A DNA stretch of 30,958 bases from SFTJ01 sp051871555 (GTDB lineage Bacteria > Bacteroidota > Bacteroidia > Bacteroidales > Muribaculaceae). The position numbers were made by a program, and so were the translations under genes. Below are positions 1 through 8,218 of the stretch, one piece after another. Below the pieces are notes generated by a model. It had not been told where the DNA came from and searched no databases. It worked only from the letters and a program-made list of their open reading frames with translations. The stretch lies in the NCBI GenBank assembly GCA_051871555.1, contig JBJECZ010000091.1, positions 1-30,958 on the forward strand, read 5' to 3'. How positions within the stretch are numbered: position 1 is the first letter of the stretch; each line of letters starts with the position of its first letter.

Positions 1-341
1 ATGTATTAATCAATAGCCATTCCAAAGTGAATAGCAGCGCGCCACTGGTTTGCTTTGAAGAAAAGATTTTTGATATTTCCATAAGTAGTGATGTTTTAAA
101 TATTTCTTGACTAAAACTTTTAATTTCCTTATTCTTTGTTTGATGCAAATTTACACCTAAATGATGCAAATAACCTAAAAATAAAGCCTCAAATAATCTA
201 ACAACCACGCTTGTAACACAATGATACACAAATGATTACGGGCTGTTAGACTTTTATAATCTAACAGCCCGTAAGTGCTTGATTTTCAACGCCTTTATTG
301 CGTCTCGTTTTTATATCATTAATTTGCTAAAAATCAGCGAT
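1..341. other. AT-rich non-coding stretch at left edge
   Basis: No convincing coding frame is visible here. The stretch is AT-rich and contains a perfect 15-bp inverted repeat near its right end, listed separately. It also holds a minus-strand TAnnTTTG-like box at 146-153, which could belong to a leftward gene whose start lies outside the window. The sequence around that box has two close copies of a short motif ending in GATGCAAAT. Nothing else is supported. Confidence 0.5.
236..274 (-). terminator. Perfect 15-bp stem-loop downstream of TPR/HTH gene
   Basis: Bases 236-250 and 260-274 are exact reverse complements (stem core ACGGGCTGTTAGA) with a 9-base loop. The hairpin starts about 70 bases past the stop codon of the minus-strand sensor gene. 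There is no T-tract on either side, so it is an atypical intrinsic terminator or an mRNA 3'-end stabiliser. A small repeat element is also possible. Confidence 0.45.
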
Positions 342-1994
342 TTACGAAAGATACTCTATAATCATGTCTTTATGCTCGGCTTCCGACTGCTGAATCTTGT
401 CTTTCAAACGCGATTTGCGCATATAAATGCTTGCCGAACTCTTGTCGAGGAGCATGCTTATCACCTTGCCCGAGAAACCGGCGAAATGGTAACATAGCTG
501 GCGATAATCTTCTTCGCTTAGGTTAGGCACTTCGTCACGTACTATCGACATCACATTGTTGCAGCAGCGGTTCACAGTGTTTTCCAAGTCTTTCAGCGAC
601 TTCTTGTCCTCGCCAAACTGGGTTATCAGGTTCTTAATTTCGCGTATGGCGGTCTTTTGGTTTTTGGCGCTGTCGTTAAGCAGCGTGATTGAATCGCCCA
701 AGTTGTTAAGCATGCCAAAATGGCCTTTGAATATGGTCTGGATGGTTTCGGAAGCAGCCGAATCCTTGTCGCTGATGGTGTGCTGAAGGTCCATCACAAG
801 GTTGGTGTAGTCGTCAATTCTTTGCTGTTTGCGTCTGAGCATATTGCGGTAATACACAATCAGATACACTAACAGCATTGCAGCAATCACCATCGTGAGC
901 CCAAACACAATTGCATTGTTGCGTTGCTTATACTTGCGTTGTTCAAGGTCCGTTTCTATAACCTTAATCTGCTCACTAAGGATTGGTTGTTCAATACGTT
1001 TTCTCGTATTCGGAATTTCCAAAAGTTGACCACTTTCAAGTAAATCGTAAGCATTTTTGTATTCACCTTTAAGATAAGCTATTTCAGAAGATTTCATAAA
1101 GAAAGAAATGCTATCAGATGCATTTGAGGCAGTTTGCCCGGCAAGTTTAATATATCTATCACTTTCTTCAAAATCGCCGTTATGTGCCAATGTAACAGCT
1201 ATGCATGAATAAAGTTTTGAATACAACCCATCGTCGCCATAATTATTCTTTAGCACATTAAACCATTTTGTAGCATCTTCATATTTGTCGTCTGCTACAC
1301 TCAGTGTAACTAATCCTGTCAAACATAACTTTATGAGAGTGGTGTCATTTTGTTGTTTTGCCAACTCTATTGTTTCACTATATTTCTGTTTAGACAAGTC
1401 ATATGTCTTGTTAGATGTGCCAAAACCTGTTGCTATATAATAATTTGCGTAAAGTTTATGTTGCTGTTTATTTGCTTTATCATAATATCGGTATGCTTCT
1501 TGATATGCCTCCAACCCTCTTTTGTAATCTGCATATCTGTCATATATAGTCCCCTTTTGTGTTTGCAGCATACCTTTATAATAATCGTCGTCGAATTTGT
1601 CATACAGCTGTTCGGCACGGGTGTATGCAATCATCGACTTTGCATAATTTTTGGCGTTATAATATACTCTGCCCTGATAAAACAGCGAGAGAAAGCGGTC
1701 GCGTGCCGAGCCGTGGTTTTGATAGTAATTCACAGCGATGTTGATTAGCGAGTCGTTGGTGACGTCGATATGGTTTTTATCCAATGCCTGCGAATATAGC
1801 AAAGCATATCGTGCATTCTGGCTGACGGATGAAATCTGGTTTCCGTCAATCTGTTTGAGCAACATCAATGCCGAGTCGGGCTGTTCGTCCATCACTGATT
1901 CTGCCAGGTCGAGTGTGTTTGTAATTTGTTTCTTGCCACATCCTGCAAATATTATAGCACAAAGTATTACAAAAATTATTTTGGTTGTTTTCAT
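342..1994 (-). CDS. TPR lipoprotein sensor with TM segment and C-terminal HTH-like domain
   Basis: The product is about 550 residues. A lipoprotein signal (MKTTKIIFVILCAIIFAGC, lipobox Cys at residue 19) is followed by about 330 residues of helical repeats with TPR-like Tyr/Ala/Gly spacing (for example QGRVYYNAKNYAKSMIAYTR). Then come one strong transmembrane helix at roughly 360-380, a coiled-coil stretch, and a C-terminal helical domain (EEDYRQLCYHFAGFSGK...IYMRKSRLK) that resembles LuxR-like HTH regions at the ends of Bacteroidetes TPR regulators. I start it at the ATG at 1994, because the longer frame begins with a TTG five codons upstream and only the ATG start gives a compact signal peptide and a short leader after the promoter at 2020-2050. 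The likely role is an envelope-to-cytoplasm signal protein; its target is not visible. The central repeats are more AT-rich than both ends. Confidence 0.8.
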   Translation of the reverse strand: MKTTKIIFVILCAIIFAGCGKKQITNTLDLAESVMDEQPDSALMLLKQIDGNQISSVSQNARYALLYSQALDKNHIDVTNDSLINIAVNYYQNHGSARDRFLSLFYQGRVYYNAKNYAKSMIAYTRAEQLYDKFDDDYYKGMLQTQKGTIYDRYADYKRGLEAYQEAYRYYDKANKQQHKLYANYYIATGFGTSNKTYDLSKQKYSETIELAKQQNDTTLIKLCLTGLVTLSVADDKYEDATKWFNVLKNNYGDDGLYSKLYSCIAVTLAHNGDFEESDRYIKLAGQTASNASDSISFFMKSSEIAYLKGEYKNAYDLLESGQLLEIPNTRKRIEQPILSEQIKVIETDLEQRKYKQRNNAIVFGLTMVIAAMLLVYLIVYYRNMLRRKQQRIDDYTNLVMDLQHTISDKDSAASETIQTIFKGHFGMLNNLGDSITLLNDSAKNQKTAIREIKNLITQFGEDKKSLKDLENTVNRCCNNVMSIVRDEVPNLSEEDYRQLCYHFAGFSGKVISMLLDKSSASIYMRKSRLKDKIQQSEAEHKDMIIEYLS

Positions 1995-2019
1995 TTCGTT
2001 TAGCTTCAATATTCTATAT

Positions 2020-2050
2020 CAAAGTTATAAAATATCCCTAAACCACGCAA
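2020..2050 (-). promoter_or_regulatory. Bacteroidetes promoter for TPR/HTH gene
   Basis: On the minus strand a -7 box TAACTTTG (2020-2027, matching TAnnTTTG) is preceded by TTG (2048-2050) at a spacing of 20. The predicted start of transcription is near 2013, giving a leader of about 20 bases to the chosen ATG at 1994. Confidence 0.6.
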
Positions 2051-2235
2051 CCCCACGCCTCAATATAGATTCATAAATCAGCCTATTGAGGCATATTTGT
2101 GTGTGAGTTCGTTGGGTATGCATGTTTGCGCGGTTGTGCGTCGGAAAGCGGATAAAACCATACTCCTGTGGTATTTGCGCTATCTCCGAGAGAATATCAC
2201 CCGCTGGGCGTTGCGATACGTCCTTGCCATCCAAG

Positions 2236-2315
2236 ATCACCTTATTTTGCAGATTTTGGTGAGTTTCATCACCTTATTTTGCAATTTTTCGCGCGTTTCA
2301 TCACCTTATTTTGCA
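2236..2315. repeat. Three direct repeats of a 16-mer with exact 32-base period
   Basis: The 16-base unit ATCACCTTATTTTGCA occurs at 2236-2251, 2268-2283 and 2300-2315, so the period is exactly 32. The two intervening 16-base segments are also T-rich and end in the same GTTTC. It sits in the non-coding gap between leuS and the sensor gene. It may be a short tandem duplication, or a row of binding sites spaced about three helical turns apart. Confidence 0.7.
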
Positions 2316-2349
2316 ATTTTTTGGGGGCGGAGGGGTGGTGGCGAAATGC

Positions 2350-2386
2350 AACGAGGGGCGCACCGTTATCGGTTGCGCCCCTCGTT
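2350..2386 (-). terminator. Strong GC-rich hairpin after leuS
   Basis: ACGAGGGGCGCACCG (2351-2365) and CGGTTGCGCCCCTCGT (2370-2385) form a long GC-rich stem with a TTAT loop and one bulged base. It begins about 30 bases beyond the leuS stop codon. There is no clear T-run after it on the minus strand, so termination is likely but inferred from position and strength. Confidence 0.6.
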
Positions 2387-2417
2387 TAGGGTATGCTTTG
2401 ATGTGAGTGGAGTGGGG

Positions 2418-5249
2418 TTATACCACCACGTTCACAATCTTGTTAGGCACTACAATCACTTTCTTAGGTGTCTTGCCGTCGAGCCAGCGGGCAGCGCCCT
2501 CGTTGGTGAGTGCTATGCGTTCCACTTCGGCTTTGTCGGTACCGGCAGGCACTTCGATGTTGAAGCGTGGTTTGCCGTTGAACGAAACGGTGTATTTAAC
2601 CACCGATTCTTTCAGGTATTCCTCGTTGCATACAGGCCATTGAGCGTCGCACACGGTGGTGTCGTGTCCGAGCACGTGCCACAGTTCTTCGCTGATGTGC
2701 GGAGTGAACGGAGCCAACAGCACCACGAATGTTTCGTAGATGCTCTTGCTGCGGCACTTCATGGCTTGCAGTTCGTTGAGGCAAATCATGAATGCTGCAA
2801 TCGAGGTGTTGTAAGAGAAGTGTTCGATGTCGAAAGTCACCTTTTTGATGAGCTTGTGCAGCGACTTGAGCGCTTCAGCCGATGGCTGTTCGTCGGTGAG
2901 CATGAAATTGTCGCCGTGGAAGAACTGAGCCCAAAGGCGTTTCAGGAATCGGTTGACGCCGTCGATGCCGTTGGTGTCCCATGGCTTGCTTTGCTCGAGC
3001 GGGCCGAGGAACATTTCGTAGAGGCGGAGCGTGTCGGCGCCGTAACGCTCAACGATGTCGTCGGGGTTGACCACGTTGAACATTGATTTCGACATCTTTT
3101 CGATAGCCCATCCGCAGACATATTTGCCGTCTTCGAGCACAAATTCGGCGTCGGCAAATTCAGGACGCCATGCGCGGAACTTGTCGATGTCGAGCACGTC
3201 GTTGCTAACGATGTTCACGTCGACGTGCAACGGAGTCACGTCGTAGCCGTCTTTCAAGCCCAGCGACACGAATGTGTTGGTGTTCTTGATGCGATACACA
3301 AAGTTGCTGCGGCCTTGAATCATGCCTTGGTTCACCAGTTTGCGGAACGGTTCTTCCTTCACGCTATAGCCGTAGTCCTTGAGGAATTTGTTCCAGAAAC
3401 GGCTGTAGATGAGGTGACCGGTGGCGTGCTCGGTGCCGCCAATGTAGAGGTCGACATCCTGCCAATATTCGTCGGCTTCCTTCGAGAGGAGTGCTTGCGA
3501 GTTCTGTGGGTCCATATAGCGCAGGTAGTAAGCCGAACTTCCGGCAAAACCAGGCATGGTGAACAGTTCGATTGGGAACACGGTTTTTTCGTCGATGCGG
3601 CTGTTTTCAACCACTTGCTTAGCCTGTTCGTCCCAAGCCCAGCGGGTGGCGTTGCCCAGCGGCGGTTCGCCGGTTTCGGTAGGTAGGAATTTGTCCACTT
3701 CAGGCAGCAGCAGCGGCAGGCAGTCCTCCGGAATCATTGTTGCGATGCCGTTCTTGTAGTAAACAGGGAACGGTTCGCCCCAGTAGCGTTGACGGCTGAA
3801 GATAGCGTCGCGCAGGCGATAGTTCACCTTCACGCGGCCCAGATGGTGTTCAGCCACATATTTCTTGGTAGCGGCAATGGCTTCTTTGATTGTGAGGCCG
3901 TTGAGGCTGAAGTCGATGTAAGGCTTCACGTCGGGGCGAGGCGAGTTGGTGACAATACCCTCTTTAGCGTCGAAACTTTCCTCGCTCACGTCGCAACCCT
4001 CAACAAGCGGAATGATTGGCAAGCCGAAATGCTTTGCGAAAGCGTAGTCGCGGCTGTCGTGAGCAGGTACAGCCATGATGGCGCCCGTTCCGTAGCCCGA
4101 GAGCACATAGTCGCTCACCCAGATTGGGTTCGACTCGCCGGTGAACGGGTTGATGGCGTAGCTGCCGGTGAACACGCCGGTTACCTTCTTGTCAATCATG
4201 CGTTCGCGTTCGGTGCGCTTCTTCACTTGGTCGAGATAAGCATCGACTTCGGCTTTTTGCTCGGGTGTGGTGAGTTCAGCCACCAGTTCGCTTTCAGGAG
4301 CGAGCACCATGAAGGTGACGCCGAACATAGTGTCGGCGCGAGTGGTGAAGATGGTGAAGTGCTTGTCGCTATCTTTCACGTTGAATTCAATCTCGGCACC
4401 TTCTGAGCGGCCTATCCAGTTGCGTTGAGTTTCCTTGATGCTGTCGGTCCAGTCGATGAGTTCAAGGCCGTCGAGCAGGCGTTGAGCGTAAGCCGACACG
4501 CGCAAGCACCATTGGCGCATCTTTTGCTGCACCACAGGGTATCCGCCGCGAGCGCTGAGTCCGTCAATCACCTCGTCGTTGGCAAGCACTGTGCCGAGTT
4601 TCGGGCACCAGTTCACCATTGTTTCGCCAAGGAATGCGATGCGCCAGTTCATGAGCGTATCGGCTTGCTGGCGTTCGTTCATAGCGTTCCACTGGTCGGC
4701 AGTGATGTTCAGCTCCTCGGTGCAGGCAGCGTTGAGGTCTTGAGTGCCTTTGGCAGCCAGATGCTCAACAAGCTTTTCAATTGGTTGTGCCTTTTGCAGC
4801 GAGTTGTCGTAGTAGCTATTGAACATTTTTTGGAATGCCCATTGGGTCCAGTGGTAATATGCGGGGTCGCAGGTGCGCACTTCGCGGTCCCAATCGTAGC
4901 AGAACCCGATTTTGTCGAGCTGCTGGCGATAGCGGTTGATATTGTTCACGGTAGTCACCTCGGGGTGCTGACCGGTTTGAATGGCATATTGTTCAGCAGG
5001 CAAGCCATAGGAGTCGTAGCCCATGGGATGCAGCACGTTGAAACCTTGCAGGCGTTTGTAGCGCGAATAGATGTCGCTTGCAATGTAGCCGAGCGGGTGA
5101 CCTACGTGCAGTCCGGCGCCGCTTGGATAGGGGAACATGTCGAGCACATAGAATTTTGGGCGAGAGTGGTCAATCTCAGTCTTGTAGATTTTATTGTCTT
5201 TCCAGTATTCTTGCCACTTTTGCTCGATTTCTTTGTAATTATATTCCAT
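2418..5249 (-). CDS. leuS: Leucyl-tRNA synthetase
   Basis: This is a full-length class Ia leucyl-tRNA synthetase of 943 residues, slightly longer than the roughly 860 residues of E. coli LeuS. It charges tRNA-Leu with leucine in the cytoplasm. The HIGH signature is HVGH at residues 48-51, within YPSGAGLHVGHPLGY. The KMSKS loop is intact near residue 720 (EKMSKSMFNVVNPDDIVERYGADT). Between them lies the CP1 editing region, with TTRADTMFGVTF, followed by the anticodon-binding helical domain and a short C-terminal domain. The start at 5249 (MEYNYKEIEQKWQEYW) is the usual start for this family. A good promoter sits at 5296-5328 and a hairpin follows the stop, so it appears to be a single-gene transcript. 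Identification is secure. Confidence 0.98.
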   Translation of the reverse strand: MEYNYKEIEQKWQEYWKDNKIYKTEIDHSRPKFYVLDMFPYPSGAGLHVGHPLGYIASDIYSRYKRLQGFNVLHPMGYDSYGLPAEQYAIQTGQHPEVTTVNNINRYRQQLDKIGFCYDWDREVRTCDPAYYHWTQWAFQKMFNSYYDNSLQKAQPIEKLVEHLAAKGTQDLNAACTEELNITADQWNAMNERQQADTLMNWRIAFLGETMVNWCPKLGTVLANDEVIDGLSARGGYPVVQQKMRQWCLRVSAYAQRLLDGLELIDWTDSIKETQRNWIGRSEGAEIEFNVKDSDKHFTIFTTRADTMFGVTFMVLAPESELVAELTTPEQKAEVDAYLDQVKKRTERERMIDKKVTGVFTGSYAINPFTGESNPIWVSDYVLSGYGTGAIMAVPAHDSRDYAFAKHFGLPIIPLVEGCDVSEESFDAKEGIVTNSPRPDVKPYIDFSLNGLTIKEAIAATKKYVAEHHLGRVKVNYRLRDAIFSRQRYWGEPFPVYYKNGIATMIPEDCLPLLLPEVDKFLPTETGEPPLGNATRWAWDEQAKQVVENSRIDEKTVFPIELFTMPGFAGSSAYYLRYMDPQNSQALLSKEADEYWQDVDLYIGGTEHATGHLIYSRFWNKFLKDYGYSVKEEPFRKLVNQGMIQGRSNFVYRIKNTNTFVSLGLKDGYDVTPLHVDVNIVSNDVLDIDKFRAWRPEFADAEFVLEDGKYVCGWAIEKMSKSMFNVVNPDDIVERYGADTLRLYEMFLGPLEQSKPWDTNGIDGVNRFLKRLWAQFFHGDNFMLTDEQPSAEALKSLHKLIKKVTFDIEHFSYNTSIAAFMICLNELQAMKCRSKSIYETFVVLLAPFTPHISEELWHVLGHDTTVCDAQWPVCNEEYLKESVVKYTVSFNGKPRFNIEVPAGTDKAEVERIALTNEGAARWLDGKTPKKVIVVPNKIVNVVV

Positions 5250-5295
5250 CGTTGAGTGATAAGTTGTATTATTAGTTTTTTATACATTCGGTTTG

Positions 5296-5328
5296 CAAAG
5301 ATACTCATAAAAAACGAGATAGCACAAA
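5296..5328 (-). promoter_or_regulatory. leuS promoter
   Basis: On the minus strand TTTG (5325-5328) lies 21 bases upstream of TATCTTTG (5296-5303), a close match to the Bacteroidetes -33/-7 consensus. The leader to leuS is about 40 bases. No T-box-like structure fits in so short a leader. Confidence 0.75.
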
Positions 5329-5354
5329 CAGATGCATAATTGTTTGCGCCTTCG

Positions 5355-5432
5355 GGTGGCAATATGCCACCGATTTTGCATGAAACGAAAGCCGCCGCCC
5401 GTGTTGCTTTGGTGCAAATGGCGGGGCGGCGG
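5355..5432 (-). terminator. GC-rich hairpins after sulfatase gene
   Basis: CCGCCGCCC (5392-5400) pairs with GGGCGGCGG (5424-5432) just beyond the sulfatase stop codon, with inner TTGC/GCAA pairing. A second small hairpin (GGTGGCA, loop ATA, TGCCACC) lies at 5355-5371. Neither has a clear T-tract. The position between the sulfatase stop and the leuS promoter supports a terminator role. Confidence 0.5.
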
Positions 5433-5442
5433 TGATGGTAGG

Positions 5443-7020
5443 TTATTTCTGAGTAAAACGAATAGGGTCGTTGTATTGCTCCTGCAAGCGACGCAATTCG
5501 CGGTGCATGGCCTTCACCAGCGGCTGCATAAGCGGCTCGTTGTAGAGGTTGTGCAATTCGTGCGGGTCGTTGAGCAGGTCGTAGAATTCCCAGTGGTCGA
5601 TGTCGTTGTAGAAGTGGATGAGCTTATATCGGCCGTTGCTCACGCCGTAGTGGCGCTTCACCTGGTGCTCGGCAGGATATTCATAGAAGTGATAGTAGAG
5701 CGAGTTTCGCCACTTCACGTTTTTGTCGCCGCGCAGCAGAGGCATCAGCGACATGCCTTGAATGTCGTCGGGCACCTTCACGCCAGCCAGTTCGAGGAAT
5801 GTTGGGGCATAGTCGATGTTCTGCACCATCTCGGTGATGTCGCCGCGACGGTCGAAGCCCTTGGGCAGATGCATTATGAGTGGAGTGCGGAACGATTCCT
5901 CATACATGAATCGCTTGTCGAACCAGCCGTGCTCGCCGATGTAGAAACCTTGGTCGCTGGTGTACACCACGAGGGTGTTGTCCATCAGTCCGTGGCTTTC
6001 GAGGTAGTCGAGCACGCGGCCCACGTTGTCGTCGAGGCTCTTCACCACCTTCATATAGTCGCGCACATAGCGGTTGAATTTCCATTCAGCCAGTTCGCGC
6101 CCTTGCAGGTTGCGGCTGTAGAAATCTTCGATGATGGGGTTGTAGAAGCGGTCCCAAGCGGCGCGTTGCTCCTTGTCCATACGGCCGATGAAGTTATGAT
6201 AGGTGCGTTTGAGGCGGCTGTTTTTGTCGGGGCGGTCCATCTTGAGGTCGTAGATGATGTCCATGTCCTTGAAGATGCTCATCTCCTGCGCGGCAGCGGC
6301 AGGGCGTCCGGCATAGTCGTCGTAGAACGTGGTAGGCACAGGGAATGTGCGGTCCTCAAACAGGTTGAGGTCGCAAGTGTCGGCAAGCCAGTTGCGGTGA
6401 ATGGCTTTGTGGTGAATGAGTATGCAGAACGGCTTCGACTTGTCGCGCTCCTGGTCAATCCAGTGCAGGCTCTTGTCGGTGATGAGCGTGGTGAGGTAGC
6501 CGTGTTGCTTTATGGTGTCGCCGTTTTGCTCGATGAAACGCGGGTTGTAGTAGTCGCCCTGACCGGGAACAATCTCCCACTTGTCGAAGCCCGTAGGCAA
6601 GCTTTCGAGGTGCCATTTACCGAACAAGGCAGTTTGATAGCCAGCCTGTTGCAGCAGTTTGGGGAAAGTCTGTTGAGTGTTGTCGAACACGCAAGTGGTG
6701 TTGTCGGTGAAACCGTTGGCGTGGCTGTGCTTGCCGGTTACGAGGCAGGCGCGGCTTGGACCGCTGAGCGAGTTAGCCACATAGCTGTTGGTGAAGCGCA
6801 CGCCGTCGGCAGCAATGCGGTCGAGGTTAGGCGTGCTCATGTATCGGCGGTCGTAGCAGCTCATCATCTGCGCTGTGTGGTCGTCGGTCATGATGTAAAC
6901 AATGTTCAGTGGCTTGGGTTGCTGAGCCTTGGCGGCGGCAGGCATAGCAGCCGCAGCAAGCGCCATCATGGTGAATTTCCCCGAAGTGCTGTGGGGCAAT
7001 AATTGTTTTATGTCAATCAT
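5443..7020 (-). CDS. Secreted serine-type sulfatase, possibly an N-acetylglucosamine-6-sulfatase type
   Basis: The product is 525 residues. It opens with a signal-peptide-like stretch (KFTMMALAAAAMPAAAKAQ, about residues 15-33) and is therefore probably periplasmic. A type I sulfatase domain follows: metal ligands in MTDDH (residues 44-48), the S-x-P-S-R active site as SGPSR (residues 86-90), where Ser86 would become formylglycine, and the distal YTSDQGFYIGEHGWFDKR block. The Ser-type active site implies maturation by an anaerobic sulfatase-maturating enzyme encoded elsewhere. The sequence around the active site (GPSRACLVTGKHSHANG) resembles sulfatases acting on sulfated amino sugars of mucin or glycosaminoglycans, but substrate cannot be fixed from sequence. 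It is an orphan: no SusC/SusD pair or glycosidase lies beside it. Confidence 0.9.
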   Translation of the reverse strand: MIDIKQLLPHSTSGKFTMMALAAAAMPAAAKAQQPKPLNIVYIMTDDHTAQMMSCYDRRYMSTPNLDRIAADGVRFTNSYVANSLSGPSRACLVTGKHSHANGFTDNTTCVFDNTQQTFPKLLQQAGYQTALFGKWHLESLPTGFDKWEIVPGQGDYYNPRFIEQNGDTIKQHGYLTTLITDKSLHWIDQERDKSKPFCILIHHKAIHRNWLADTCDLNLFEDRTFPVPTTFYDDYAGRPAAAAQEMSIFKDMDIIYDLKMDRPDKNSRLKRTYHNFIGRMDKEQRAAWDRFYNPIIEDFYSRNLQGRELAEWKFNRYVRDYMKVVKSLDDNVGRVLDYLESHGLMDNTLVVYTSDQGFYIGEHGWFDKRFMYEESFRTPLIMHLPKGFDRRGDITEMVQNIDYAPTFLELAGVKVPDDIQGMSLMPLLRGDKNVKWRNSLYYHFYEYPAEHQVKRHYGVSNGRYKLIHFYNDIDHWEFYDLLNDPHELHNLYNEPLMQPLVKAMHRELRRLQEQYNDPIRFTQK

Positions 7021-7213
7021 TTGTCTGTGAGTTGATGCATTAATTTGGCAAAAGGGTATATGGTTTTACAAAAATAATAAAAAAATCAATCAATTACAAT
7101 TAGTGGGGCATAATACTCCCGCGGAAAAGATGGAAGCGCACCGGGGAAGTAGTGATAACTCTCTTGCATCGGTATAGACACTTGATATTTCCCAAATATT
7201 TGTTGATTGACAC

Positions 7214-7243
7214 TTGCGCTGTTGAAAAATCTTGCTAACTTTG
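7214..7243 (+). promoter_or_regulatory. Promoter of the small RNA
   Basis: TTG (7214-7216) and TAACTTTG (7236-7243) are 19 bases apart and match the Bacteroidetes promoter form. The predicted transcription start is about 7249-7250. The next coding start is about 245 bases away, and a terminator lies in between, which points to a free-standing RNA. Confidence 0.65.
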
Positions 7244-7248
7244 TGTGC

Positions 7249-7450
7249 TGAAGAAGTTCTTCAACACATATTAGATTTTTAAGAAGCGTTTTGCTTATCT
7301 TGCTAACGAAAACCTGAGAAATTTTCAAGCCACGCAAGGATAGTAAATCGGTTCTCACGCCATAGGCGTGGGCTACTGTTTCATATCTCGCGTGCAGGGT
7401 TTTCTCAGGACCATCGTTAGGGGGTGTGGCAATTCAGTCCACGCTTTTTT
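7249..7450 (+). ncRNA. ssrS: Structured small RNA of about 200 nt, candidate 6S RNA
   Basis: The transcript would run from the promoter at 7214-7243 to a terminator at 7424-7450 and contains no good reading frame. It folds convincingly. CTAACGA (7303-7309) pairs with TCGTTAG (7414-7420), CCTGAGAAA (7313-7321) pairs with TTTTCTCAGG (7400-7409), and CACGCC-ATA-GGCGTG (7356-7370) forms an inner hairpin. A palindromic TGAAGAA/TTCTTCA lies at the 5' end. Length, an interrupted long stem around a large central open region, and independent transcription fit 6S RNA, which sequesters housekeeping RNA polymerase. It matches my recollection of a conserved Bacteroidales small RNA. The structured RNA is fairly sure; the 6S identity is less so. 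It could instead be a long leader for 7495. Confidence 0.6.
7424..7450 (+). terminator. Intrinsic terminator of the small RNA
   Basis: GTGTGG (7424-7429) pairs with CCACGC (7439-7444, one G-T pair) and is followed directly by TTTTTT (7445-7450). This is a textbook rho-independent arrangement. Confidence 0.65.
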
Positions 7451-7494
7451 ATGTATTTAATGGTCTGTTGGGCTGGTGGACCTTATGAAAAAAG

Positions 7495-8214
7495 ATGAAA
7501 TCCAAATTATTTCCCCGCCTGACTCTTCTGGCATTATTCTTGACCATCTGTGCCTCAATAGGCTATGCTCAAGATGTGATTGTAACGAAAGACGGCTCTA
7601 CCGTTTTAGCCAAGGTGATTAAAATCACTAAAACCGATGTTACTTACAAAAAGCACAGCAACCTTCAAGGTCCGGACTACACGATGAGTGTCTCGGATAT
7701 TGTGTCGATAAACTATGAAAACGGCACAAAAGAGACTTTCAACCCTGTTGTGTCGCAAACAGAGGTGCAATCAAGCACCGACATCTTTACAACTGATGTC
7801 AAAACCAATGACCTTGAATTGCTTAGGTTATATAAAAATGTTAGCGACATGCCAGGAAAAATCAAAAAGAGAAGAATGATAGGATGGATAGGTGGCGGTG
7901 CTCTTTTTGCTGCTGGTGGTGTTATATTGTCTTCTCATTTATTTTATGACGATGGGGCGTTTGACGGTAGTTTTGGTGCCATACTGGGTGGCAGTTTGGC
8001 AGGTGCTGGCGTGCTATGGTGTGTTGGTTGGAATATTTCTGCTAATAGATTAAAGAAAAAACTTGATTCGCAATATTCGCAAATTCCTTTGTTTGAACAA
8101 GATATATTCAATGGGAAGAACAGCAAATTGGTTGCAGGTGTGGATGCACTCAAACTTGGAGATAGAAATCAAAACACCTATGCAGTTGGCGTTAGTTTGA
8201 AATATAATTTCTAA
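7495..8214 (+). CDS. Exported or envelope protein of unknown function, two TM segments
   Basis: The product is 239 residues. A cleavable signal peptide ends near LTICASIGYAQ (about residue 25). A small beta-rich domain follows, starting DVIVTKDGSTVLAKVIKITK and ending in an IVSINYENGTKETF motif that I recognise as common in Bacteroidetes envelope proteins of unknown role. Two glycine-rich hydrophobic stretches (about 125-147 and 160-180) precede a short charged tail. The last residues (YAVGVSLKYNF) end in an aromatic Phe preceded by alternating hydrophobics, as in outer-membrane strands, but there is no barrel. It is followed after four bases by a small lipoprotein gene, so the two are almost certainly co-transcribed. 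No function is assigned. Confidence 0.8.
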   Translation: MKSKLFPRLTLLALFLTICASIGYAQDVIVTKDGSTVLAKVIKITKTDVTYKKHSNLQGPDYTMSVSDIVSINYENGTKETFNPVVSQTEVQSSTDIFTTDVKTNDLELLRLYKNVSDMPGKIKKRRMIGWIGGGALFAAGGVILSSHLFYDDGAFDGSFGAILGGSLAGAGVLWCVGWNISANRLKKKLDSQYSQIPLFEQDIFNGKNSKLVAGVDALKLGDRNQNTYAVGVSLKYNF

Positions 8215-8218
8215 GAAT

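Noticed and set aside
2236..2315. CRISPR array
   Set aside because: Only three 16-base units with 16-base, mutually similar spacers and no cas genes; too short for a CRISPR repeat.
2097..3086. Long plus-strand open frame (about 329 codons) opposite leuS
   Set aside because: It is the antisense shadow of leuS; its translation is His/Val/Glu-rich with no domain, and leuS is certain.
5332..7002. 556-codon plus-strand open frame opposite the sulfatase
   Set aside because: Antisense shadow caused by GC-biased codon positions; the translation is a low-complexity Val/His/Glu-rich string.
7086..7358. 90-codon minus-strand frame
   Set aside because: It lies antisense to the structured RNA and its promoter; any conservation would reflect the RNA rather than a protein.
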